Of a stretch of 64,000 nt of DNA, positions 1-7,842 are shown piece by piece (the stretch's first letter is position 1; each line of letters starts with the position of its first letter). Source of the DNA: JACOTV01 sp964579395 (GTDB lineage Bacteria; Patescibacteriota; Microgenomatia; UBA1406; GWC2-37-13). The notes beneath the pieces are model-generated. The model was not told where the DNA came from, did no database searches, and was given only the letters and a program-made list of their open reading frames with translations. Where the stretch lies: assembly GCA_964579395.1 (NCBI GenBank), contig CAZOFT010000003.1:1-64000 (forward strand). Reading direction: 5' to 3'. The position numbers and the translations under genes were made by a program.

Positions 1-3000
1 GTGCCGATACCGAGGTTGCCGTTTGTGTCTATACGTACTCGCTCGGTGCCGTCTGTCTCAAATGCCAGGGCATATGTGTCATTGGTACCGAGTGTAGCTA
101 GGGCTCCAAAGCTGTTTCCATTCTGAACAAATGCCGTACCGCTTATGGCGCCACCAATTGACTGCCAACTGGTTCCGGTGCCAGTCGTTGTGAGCACATA
201 GCCACTGGTTCCGGCGCTATTGCTGCCGTCATAAAGAGCGCCCGTAAGCCTCAAACTACCCGCAACATGCAGGGTCTGAGTCGGGGCGGTGGTGCCGATA
301 CCGACATTGTTTCCGAGCGGATTTATGGCAAGCGGCTCTGAGTCATACGACTGAATGTTTTTATATGTAGACTCGTCACTGAGCACCAGTCCGGTTGATC
401 CGCTTCCATGTGCACCAGACACACTCAATGACCCGCTTGCTACCTGCAATGCCGTCTGCGGGGCGGTGGTGCCGATACCGACATTATTGGTCGAGGCATT
501 CACATACAGTGTATTTGTGTCAAACGCAGCGTTTCCACTCACGCGCAGAGTTCCGGAGACATCCAACGTGGCACCCGGGGCGGTGGTTCCGATTCCCACG
601 TTGGTGCCGGTGTCATAAATGAGTCCGGTGGTCAAAGAAGAAGCCCCTGACCAGCGCGCCACATAGTTGGTGATGCCTGATCCTGAGAGTCCACCGACAC
701 TTGCCGGATTGACCCAAGTGAATCCTCCCGTTGCCAGATCATAAGACAATAAGTAATCGTCAGTTCCTGAGTTGGTGGTATCCAAATCCACTGCAAGAAT
801 GGTGTCATTGGTGATTTCTGATGTGTCGATCGAAGTTCCCAGATCTACAGTGAGGGCTCCACCGGTATTGCTCAGTCCTGTGCCAGTCAAGTCAGTAAAT
901 GTCTCACTGTTTACATTAAGTCCTGCTCCCAGAGTCAGAAGGCCCGTAATATTGGTTGTTCCGGCAACCTGCAGCTTATACGTCGGTGCGGTGGTGCCGA
1001 TTCCTACGTTACCTATTGCTGTGACATTAAGATTTCCGCCGACATCAAACAAGCTGGCCGGTGCGGTGGTGCCGATTCCTACGTTGGTGCCGTTGTCATA
1101 GATCACGCCGGTCGTGAGCGTATCAGCATCACTCCAGCGGGCTACATAGTTGCTTGCTCCTGAGCCATCGATTGCCCCAAGCGTCGTGCCGTCAATCCAG
1201 GTAAACCCACCACTCGCCTGATCATATGACAGGAGGTAATTATCAGTGGCTGAGTTAGTGGCATCGAGGTCGGCTGCAAGAATCGTGCCATCATCAATCT
1301 CACTGGTATCGATCGAGGTGCCAAGAGTTGCGGTGACCGTGATTGTGCCTGATCCATTGGTGACGTTTATTCCAGTCCCGGCAGTCAATGTGGCCACCGC
1401 ATATCCTCCACCTGCTGTGCCGATCAGTAGCTGGCCGGATGTTGGTGCGGTGCTTGTGCCGGTGCCGCCGTTGGCAATAGGCAGTACTCCGGTTACTTCA
1501 GATGTCAGATCTACTGATGTTCCCAGTGTCGTCTGCAGTGCACCAGCTACAACCTGCAATCCGGTGCCACTTAGATCAGTCACTGTTTCTCCGTTTACAT
1601 TGACTCCTGAGCCCAGAGTAAGTAAGCCGGTAAAGTTGCCGGTCCCGGCCACCTGCAGCTTATAAGTCGGTGCGGTGGTGCCTACTCCCACATTGCCGGC
1701 TGATGTGACATTGAAGTATTGGCTCACATCAAAGAGTGTTGCCGGTGCGGTGGTACCCACTCCGACACGGGTACTTGCCGCATCGACAAACAGTGTATTC
1801 GATGCGATATTAGCATTCCCACTGGTGACGAGCGTCCCGGTCACTTCCAATGTGGCACCCGGTGCGGTGGTGCCGATACCGACGTTGCCGCCTGATTTGA
1901 CCACCAAGTTTCCGCCTACATCCAATTGTCCAGCAGGTGCGGTGGTGCCGATGCCTACATTAGTACCATCGTCATACAGGGTGCCGATCGTCAAGGTATT
2001 ACTGTCACTCCAGCGAGCAACATAGTTTGAGGCTCCAGAACCGTCTATACTCCCAAGCGAAGCACCATCAACCCACGTAAATCCGCCGGTTGCCTGATCA
2101 TATGAAAGCATGTAGTTGTCTGTCGGCGCGTTGGTTGTTTCCAGATCAACTGCTTCGATCGTGCCGTTGGTAATCTCGCTGCCCTCCACCGTATCTCCCA
2201 ATACTGCCGCAATGGTAATTGTTCCCGATCCATTGGTGACGTTTATTCCAGTCCCGGCAGTCAATGTGGCCACCGCATATCCTCCACCTGCTGTGCCGAT
2301 CAGTAGCTGGCCGGATGTTGGTGCGGTGCTTGTGCCGGTGCCGCCGTTGGCAATAGGCAGTACTCCGGTTACTTCAGATGTCAGATCTACTGATGTTCCC
2401 AGTGTCGTCTGCAGTGCACCAGCTACAACCTGCAATCCGGTGCCACTTAGATCAGTCACTGTTTCTCCGTTTACATTGACTCCTGAGCCCAGAGTAAGTA
2501 AGCCGGTAAATCCGCCCGTTCCTCCCACGTCGAGCTTGTAATTCGGGGCAGTAGTACCGATGCCGATATTGGTACCGTCATACCAAATATTGGTGTTTGC
2601 CAGCGTGTTGGCATCGGAGAAGTACGGCAGATAGTTTGCAGTCCCCGATCCGTCTATTACATTATTACTGCTGAGGAAGCTGCTGAATTCTCGATACTCC
2701 AGTTGATTGCTGCCGTTTAGAACGACAATTGAGTCTTCATTTACTGAAGTTCCCAACCCACTGAATGTGATTGTCCCAGAGCTTGTTACGCCTGTTGCTG
2801 ATGCAATCGCACCACTACTATTTACCGTAAATTGTGAGCTTGAGCCGACAGCAAATTGAGCGCCAGGCGCGGTAGTACCGATGCCGACATTGCCGTTGGT
2901 ATCAATACGTACTCGCTCTGTGCCGTCTGTTTCTAATGCCAGATCATACGTGTCATTGGTACCGAGTGTCGCAAGCGTACCGAAGCTATTGCCATCTTGG

Positions 3001-5966
3001 ATAAATGCCGTTCCGCCCACTGCTCCGCCGATTGCCTGCCAGCTGGTGCCGGTGCCTGTTGTGGTCAGCACATAGCCACTGGTTCCTGGCGCATTACTGG
3101 AATCATAGAATGCTCCCGTTACACGAATATTTCCTGCTACATGAAGCGCCTGTGTTGCCGCTGTCGTACCAATTCCGACATTGCCACTCGTGAATCCGAT
3201 TGTCCCCCCTGACGCGGTAAGCTGAGGATTAGATGAACCATCAGCAAACGTCCATGTAAATCCAGTACCTGATCCGAATGTTGTTGTGCCAATTTCTGTG
3301 GTATCAAGCGCAATTGTCAATGTTCCTGCAGATACGGAGGTGTCAATCCCACTGCTAGTACCTGCAATTGTTCGCGTTGCACCCAGGGCGGTGGTAGACG
3401 ATCCTGTATCCCCAGCAAAGGTGATTGTTGAGTTGGCAAGTTCCCCGTTGTCAATTTGTCCGGCAGGCAGCGAGACTGTGCCGGCAGAAATCGACAGCCC
3501 ATTATTACCGGTAATCAAGCCTGATGCGGTGATTGTTGATCCATATGTTGCGGCACCCGTTACATCGAGTGTGCCTCCTACTGTGGTATTGCCGGTAATA
3601 TCGACGGTGCTTCCGAAGGTTGCTGCACCGGTTGCACTAAACGTTCCTGCCAACGTGCCGTTTCCGGCGGCGCTTATAGTAAAGAGGTCTGTGCCGTCTG
3701 ATTGCTCAACAACCAACAGATTTGAAGTCTGCGTAGCATTTCCCTGGACAAGAAGCTGTATCTCGTCAGCATCACCATCTACGGCCAGTTTTGCAAGCTC
3801 AGTATCAGAGCCAATTGTTACATTATCAGTTGATGTAAGCAGATACACCAACGTGCCATTGTCGGTAAATCCTGATGCCGAAGAAGCGGCGGCAGAACTC
3901 GTTACGCAGTCGCTTCCTCCATCAAAACAGATCTGATCAACATAAGCAATGTTGTATATATTAGAAGCACTACCCAAGTCGTAAGTATCGCTAGCATTTG
4001 GAACCAGGCTTGAAGCAAGCTGCGCACTAATCGTCAATGTGTCTGTTGTTGCATTTCCCAAGGTAGTATTCCCACCAACGCTCAAGTTTGCAGCAAGAGC
4101 CGCATTATTAGTGACATCAAGTGTTGCACCCAGACTTACGGCCCCAGTTACATCAAGTGTTGATGACAGCGTAGTGGCGCCAGTAACAGACAGGGTAGAC
4201 TGTAGTGAAGCCCCACCGACTACTGTCAGCGTCGATCCTGCGGTGAGTGCACCAGTAATATTCATTGTTCCGGCGTTACTGGTATTGCCGTTTACATCAA
4301 CCACAAAACGATTGGTTCCGCCAGACTGCAGCTGAATGAGATTTCCTCCCCCGGTGTCATTTATGAAGATGGATGCATTGGTTGAACTATCATCCTGCGC
4401 TGAGCTTGGGCTCAAAATCACTGCGCCTCCAGAACCGGATGCACAACTGATTCCTGTCGTACAAATCGTTTGCGTAGCACCACCGTCGGTTGGAAGGATG
4501 TATGTCTTGCCGTTTGCGGTAAAGGTCAGATTGTCACTTCCGGCAGAAATCGATGTAGTGTTCACCGCAGCAAATGAAGGTGACGAACCGGTACCGATAT
4601 CCTGAGGCAATGTTAAGGTTATGGCACCGGTTGATGCTGAGGCAATGACCTGATTGTCTGTTCCGGTGATTGACGTGACCCCGCTGCTTTGTGTCGTTGC
4701 AGAAATCGTGATCTTTTTGTTGTCGGTGTCGGTTGAGATCGTGATGTTGTTGCCGGCAGCAATAGTCAGGTTATCGTTGGGTCCTGCGGCTGCAATTTCA
4801 GTTCCTCCTACCGTCACTGTCTCGAATGCATTCACGTCAGCCGATATGGTAACGCCGTCTATGGCAATTCCGTCACCGGCCTGGTACTGAATAGCGGCTG
4901 CACTGATAACTGGGTTTTGCGGGTCACCAGATACGGTGATGCCCTCTCCTGCCACTACGCTATATACTATATTTGGGGCCGTGATGTCTTTTTGAAAAAT
5001 CGCAGGAATGCTGAAATAGACATTATTTACCTGATCTTCAACAGAAGTGCTGGTCGCAAGGACCAGCCCGTCTTTTTCGTCTCGTTGCTCACGCTGAGCT
5101 ACCGACCCCGGAGGGTCAGGCGGTTTCTGAAACAACCATGCAAAAAGAGGTGCTTGCCTGATACCGGTAATGCTATCGACAATAGGATCATACCAGTGCA
5201 ACTGGGTAGCGGCACCCAATACTTGACCTCCCTGAGCTGATTGTTTTGTGACCCCACTCAGCTGAGGCTTCACAACAATGGCAACCAATAATACAGCCAA
5301 AGCCGCACCGATCATCAAGCGCCGTGTTGGCACTGAAGCACTGACTTTGCGAGGAATACTGATTCGTACTCGATATTCCGGCAGAAGCCCCAAAACCCTT
5401 GAAGCTGATGCATTGACACTAGTACCAAGCTGAGAAAGAAGAGTTCCGACTGCTGCCCATACTCCGCGCTTGGCAATTTTCGGATCAATCTCCTGCTCTG
5501 AAGCCATGTGTATTCCAACATCTGATACATGCTCGATCTCAACAACAACCGGTGCGGGTGCTGCCGCAGGTGCTTGAACCATAGCTGGCTCCTGAACTTC
5601 GACACTATCCTCTATGATACTCTGGGCATCAAAGTATGCGCGAAATAGTGCAAGATGCTCTTCGCGGTACAAACGCTCACCCCGTTCATTGCGTTCAATC
5701 TCAAATCGCTGCTCTCGTTCAATGCGGCGAATTGTGGAGGTAGAAGTAGCAAACTCATGTGCGATGTCAGATATGGTGAGAGCCTTTGTGCCCAAGTGCG
5801 CATCAAGGTCGCTTTGATAGAAACAACGATTCTTGCCATCGGGCCTCACAGAGCGCAAAACCCCAGATTTATCCCATCTACGAACCGTGTCGATAGATAC
5901 GCCCAGATACGCAGCGGCTTGACCGATTGAAAGAAGCTTCGAATTAGGGGATGGTTGCCTGCTCAT
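1..5966 (-). CDS. Giant membrane-anchored tail-fibre-like surface protein with N-terminal tandem HTH (C-terminus outside window)
   Basis: The minus-strand frame is open from ATG 5966 to the window edge, at least 1988 codons. Residues 11-40 are a MerR/HTH_17-type helix-turn-helix (AAYLGVSIDTVRRWDKSG) followed by a wing-like segment. A second, similar unit lies at about 63-112 (ISDIAHEFATSTSTIRRIER). An Ala/Pro/Val linker precedes one membrane span at about 217-233. The rest is a low-Cys, Gly/Thr/Ser/Asn-rich ectodomain with about a dozen copies of NVGIGTTAP, variants of YVARWSDSNTL, many short beta-like TLDVTGA units, and a YDLGSASN...ICF module. Such repeats are known from phage tail fibres and bacterial tail-fibre-domain proteins, whose C-terminus is often an endosialidase-type chaperone; that end is not visible here. 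The topology implies a cytoplasmic DNA-binding head and an extracellular fibre, which is inference. A strong promoter precedes it. It carries an internal 284-bp perfect duplication. Confidence 0.85.
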   Translation of the reverse strand, partial: MSRQPSPNSKLLSIGQAAAYLGVSIDTVRRWDKSGVLRSVRPDGKNRCFYQSDLDAHLGTKALTISDIAHEFATSTSTIRRIEREQRFEIERNERGERLYREEHLALFRAYFDAQSIIEDSVEVQEPAMVQAPAAAPAPVVVEIEHVSDVGIHMASEQEIDPKIAKRGVWAAVGTLLSQLGTSVNASASRVLGLLPEYRVRISIPRKVSASVPTRRLMIGAALAVLLVAIVVKPQLSGVTKQSAQGGQVLGAATQLHWYDPIVDSITGIRQAPLFAWLFQKPPDPPGSVAQREQRDEKDGLVLATSTSVEDQVNNVYFSIPAIFQKDITAPNIVYSVVAGEGITVSGDPQNPVISAAAIQYQAGDGIAIDGVTISADVNAFETVTVGGTEIAAAGPNDNLTIAAGNNITISTDTDNKKITISATTQSSGVTSITGTDNQVIASASTGAITLTLPQDIGTGSSPSFAAVNTTSISAGSDNLTFTANGKTYILPTDGGATQTICTTGISCASGSGGAVILSPSSAQDDSSTNASIFINDTGGGNLIQLQSGGTNRFVVDVNGNTSNAGTMNITGALTAGSTLTVVGGASLQSTLSVTGATTLSSTLDVTGAVSLGATLDVTNNAALAANLSVGGNTTLGNATTDTLTISAQLASSLVPNASDTYDLGSASNIYNIAYVDQICFDGGSDCVTSSAAASSASGFTDNGTLVYLLTSTDNVTIGSDTELAKLAVDGDADEIQLLVQGNATQTSNLLVVEQSDGTDLFTISAAGNGTLAGTFSATGAATFGSTVDITGNTTVGGTLDVTGAATYGSTITASGLITGNNGLSISAGTVSLPAGQIDNGELANSTITFAGDTGSSTTALGATRTIAGTSSGIDTSVSAGTLTIALDTTEIGTTTFGSGTGFTWTFADGSSNPQLTASGGTIGFTSGNVGIGTTAATQALHVAGNIRVTGAFYDSSNAPGTSGYVLTTTGTGTSWQAIGGAVGGTAFIQDGNSFGTLATLGTNDTYDLALETDGTERVRIDTNGNVGIGTTAPGAQFAVGSSSQFTVNSSGAIASATGVTSSGTITFSGLGTSVNEDSIVVLNGSNQLEYREFSSFLSSNNVIDGSGTANYLPYFSDANTLANTNIWYDGTNIGIGTTAPNYKLDVGGTGGFTGLLTLGSGVNVNGETVTDLSGTGLQVVAGALQTTLGTSVDLTSEVTGVLPIANGGTGTSTAPTSGQLLIGTAGGGYAVATLTAGTGINVTNGSGTITIAAVLGDTVEGSEITNGTIEAVDLETTNAPTDNYMLSYDQATGGFTWVDGASLGSIDGSGASNYVARWSDSNTLTIGTLYDDGTNVGIGTTAPAGQLDVGGNLVVKSGGNVGIGTTAPGATLEVTGTLVTSGNANIASNTLFVDAASTRVGVGTTAPATLFDVSQYFNVTSAGNVGVGTTAPTYKLQVAGTGNFTGLLTLGSGVNVNGETVTDLSGTGLQVVAGALQTTLGTSVDLTSEVTGVLPIANGGTGTSTAPTSGQLLIGTAGGGYAVATLTAGTGINVTNGSGTITVTATLGTSIDTSEIDDGTILAADLDATNSATDNYLLSYDQASGGFTWIDGTTLGAIDGSGASNYVARWSDADTLTTGVIYDNGTNVGIGTTAPASLFDVGGNLNVTAIGNVGIGTTAPTYKLQVAGTTNITGLLTLGAGLNVNSETFTDLTGTGLSNTGGALTVDLGTSIDTSEITNDTILAVDLDTTNSGTDDYLLSYDLATGGFTWVNPASVGGLSGSGITNYVARWSGASSLTTGLIYDTGTNVGIGTTAPGATLDVSGTLRVSGNAAFDTNTLYVNASTNNVGIGTTAPQTALQVASGSLSVSGAHGSGSTGLVLSDESTYKNIQSYDSEPLAINPLGNNVGIGTTAPTQTLHVAGSLRLTGALYDGSNSAGTSGYVLTTTGTGTSWQSIGGAISGTAFVQNGNSFGALATLGTNDTYALAFETDGTERVRIDTNGNLGIG
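1351..1634. repeat. 284-bp perfect direct repeat, copy 1 (inside the fibre gene)
   Basis: By direct reading this stretch is base-for-base identical to 2227-2510, with an offset of 876 bp (292 codons, so in frame). It encodes one fibre repeat block. Flanking sequence diverges at once on both sides, which indicates recent duplication or gene conversion. Confidence 0.95.
2227..2510. repeat. 284-bp perfect direct repeat, copy 2 (inside the fibre gene)
   Basis: Identical to 1351-1634. Recombination between the copies would remove or add 876 bp while keeping the reading frame, so fibre length could vary between cells. Confidence 0.95.
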
Positions 5967-5970
5967 ATTT

Positions 5971-6001
5971 GGCTTGATTAAGCCCTGACATCTAACATGT
6001 C
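5971..6001 (-). promoter_or_regulatory. Two inverted repeats in the fibre-gene leader
   Basis: GGCTT-4-AAGCC (5971-5984) and GACAT-5-ATGTC (5987-6001) lie back to back between the predicted transcription start and the ATG at 5966. They could be RNA hairpins that cover the start, or a protein-binding site. The gene's own HTH head makes autoregulation conceivable, but nothing in the sequence proves it. Confidence 0.35.
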
Positions 6002-6016
6002 GTCCCCTATATATAC

Positions 6017-6045
6017 ATTAAAGCAATTTATGCAGAGGTTGTCAA
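6017..6045 (-). promoter_or_regulatory. Sigma70-type promoter of the giant fibre gene
   Basis: TTGACA (6040-6045), a 17-base spacer, then TTTAAT (6017-6022) reading on the minus strand. It predicts transcription from about 6010 and a leader of about 44 bases before the ATG at 5966. Confidence 0.75.
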
Positions 6046-6319
6046 GCGCTATATTAGGCTCCCCAACAGTGTTTTTGATAAGCGATGCATAGATGTATCT
6101 GAATATATATTAACCATATCATTAAACATCATTTTTCTCATTCAATTGTGTGCTCACCACATTATTCTGAGCAGCCAAATATATACCGGTGCATTCGAAT
6201 GATGAAGCTCAAAAGTAACTATCTATAATTAGATTGTCAGAAAAGCCCAGATAATTCCCGCATAGGTCTGGGTATAGACAACTACGAGTGTATGAAGAAA
6301 AATAGTGCAGGCAGCAGTG
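6046..6319. other. AT-rich intergenic region
   Basis: No convincing gene is present on either strand. It holds the putative terminator of the M16 peptidase gene (6241-6273) and a perfect 10-bp palindrome, CATTCGAATG, at 6192-6201 of unknown meaning. Confidence 0.5.
6241..6273 (-). terminator. Putative Rho-independent terminator after the M16 peptidase gene
   Basis: On the minus strand CCCAGA pairs with TCTGGG (6267-6272 with 6246-6251), followed by a short run of T. The stem is only 6 bp plus a G-U pair, so strength is uncertain. It lies about 50 bases after the peptidase stop. Confidence 0.45.
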
Positions 6320-7603
6320 TTATTCCGTCAGAAAATCATGAAGCTGGGTATCAGATACCGGACCCAACGTGACCACATGCATGTACTCAGGTCGAAAGAG
6401 ATTTTTAGCCACTTTTTGCACATCTTCCTGCGTCACCGCATCAATGTGCATACAAATTTCCTCAGGAGTATGAAGCGATCCGTGAAATAATGACTGTTTT
6501 GCATAGTAATCAGCCACTGCATCTGAGTGCTCAAGCCCGAGCAATAGACCCCCTTTCATCATAGACTTTGCTCGCTCAAGCTCCTCCAGGCTAATGGGGT
6601 GCTCTTGCATTTTCATATGCTCTGCTATAGCTACTCGCAGTGCTTCTTGTATGTTTTTTGGCTCTGTACCAACCCCAATTGATGTAACAACATGTCCAAC
6701 ATCGGCAAAACTTTGCCTTGAAGAAGATACATAATAGCAAAGTCCTCGCTTTTCTCGAAGCTCTTCAAAAAGTCGCGAACTCATCCCGCCGCCAAGCACG
6801 GTCAATGCAACTCCGAGAGCAAACCGGTCGGGATCTGTATAGGATAACCCGGGATATCCAAGGCGGATATGCGTCTGATCAGTCTGCTTGTATATTGCTG
6901 TAATGGTGCGTTTGCGATGTATCGAGCCTGAAGCAACGCTGTGACCCGGGATGTCTGCTTGTTTCCACTTGGCAAAATGCTCTTTTATCGTGCTTTTGAC
7001 CTCCCGAGAACCAAGAGGACCTATCCCCCCGGCAATCACCAAAACAGCGTTATTTGGCTTATACCAGTATTCTAAAAAGGATTTAAGATCATCTGTCGTC
7101 ATACCCTTCACCGCATCATCGGTGCCGGCAATCGGAAGCCCAAGCGAACTTCCTTCATACATGTGCTCATCAAAAAATTCGCTCGCTTTCCAGACCGGCG
7201 TGTCTTCATACATGTGAATCTCCTCTACTATTGCCCCCTTTTCACGCTCAAGCTCGGCTGGATCTAATAGTGGATGCATCGTCATATCAGCCAACAGCTC
7301 AATAGCTTGATCAAAGTGCTCATTTGCTGCACGTATCCAATATCCTGTGTGATCTTGCGAAGTAAATGCATTATGATCCCCACCCATTCCGTCCAAAAGA
7401 GTGGATAATATCTTGGCTGCCGGGAATTTTTTCGACCCTTTAAACACCATGTGTTCGAAGAAATGTGCCACACCATTATTCTTTGCTGATTCTTCGCGAG
7501 AGCCCGTCATGACAAGCAATGCACAGGTGAATGTGGGATATGATTTTGTATCGACTGTCACTACACGCAGCCCGTTTTTGAGTGTGTATTCTTGAAGCTT
7601 CAT
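6320..7603 (-). CDS. M16-family zinc metallopeptidase
   Basis: A protein of about 427 residues of the pitrilysin/mitochondrial-processing-peptidase family, which degrades or processes peptides. The inverted zinc motif HFFEH is at residues 47-51, and the third ligand glutamate lies in the EKGAIVEEIH segment about 76 residues later. The N-terminus LKNGLRVVTV and the C-terminal half with LGGGMSSRLFEELREKRGL (the R/Y-containing substrate-binding segment) are typical, so both halves of the family fold are present and the enzyme should be active. No signal peptide or membrane span is visible, so it is probably cytoplasmic. I chose ATG 7603 because family members begin just before the NGLRV strand; a GTG at 7627 is also in frame. 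It is downstream of the tRNA-Gln and leuS genes on the same strand and is followed by a weak terminator. Confidence 0.9.
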   Translation of the reverse strand: MKLQEYTLKNGLRVVTVDTKSYPTFTCALLVMTGSREESAKNNGVAHFFEHMVFKGSKKFPAAKILSTLLDGMGGDHNAFTSQDHTGYWIRAANEHFDQAIELLADMTMHPLLDPAELEREKGAIVEEIHMYEDTPVWKASEFFDEHMYEGSSLGLPIAGTDDAVKGMTTDDLKSFLEYWYKPNNAVLVIAGGIGPLGSREVKSTIKEHFAKWKQADIPGHSVASGSIHRKRTITAIYKQTDQTHIRLGYPGLSYTDPDRFALGVALTVLGGGMSSRLFEELREKRGLCYYVSSSRQSFADVGHVVTSIGVGTEPKNIQEALRVAIAEHMKMQEHPISLEELERAKSMMKGGLLLGLEHSDAVADYYAKQSLFHGSLHTPEEICMHIDAVTQEDVQKVAKNLFRPEYMHVVTLGPVSDTQLHDFLTE

Positions 7604-7712
7604 ATCAGTACAAATAGTTCGTTTCACTATCCTAGCATATTCTTATCATCGCTGCCAGTATATTGGTGGTTATATTGAGCAGGAGCCCCGCAGAAACAAA
7701 GGAAAATATATG

Positions 7713-7783
7713 CTGCCCAGCAGGGATTCGAACCCCGATAAACGGATTCAGAGTCCGTTGTCCTACCATTAGACGACCGGGCA
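7713..7783 (-). tRNA. tRNA-Gln (anticodon CTG)
   Basis: The reverse complement folds as a full cloverleaf. The acceptor stem TGCCCGG pairs with CTGGGCA with one G-U pair, there is a D-arm with GGT, and the anticodon stem ACGGA/TCCGT has loop CTCTGAA (anticodon CTG at 7749-7751). The T-arm carries GGTTCGAAT. The discriminator is G73. The 3' CCA is not encoded, so it must be added after transcription. It lies between leuS and the M16 peptidase gene. Confidence 0.95.
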
Positions 7784-7842
7784 AAGCAGGAGTATGTAGT
7801 AGTATAGCGCATCCCGACCCTATCAGCAACCATCATGCATCC

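Noticed and set aside
1..3200. Regular repeats resembling a CRISPR array or satellite DNA
   Set aside because: Repeat units differ in length and are all in frame; they encode protein repeats. No conserved repeat-spacer pattern exists.
355..4890. A long series of plus-strand open frames (Val/Pro/Ser-rich peptides) in the first 5 kb
   Set aside because: They are antisense shadows of the minus-strand fibre gene. Their repeats mirror NVGIGTTAP codons, and the minus frame is continuous from 5966 to 1.
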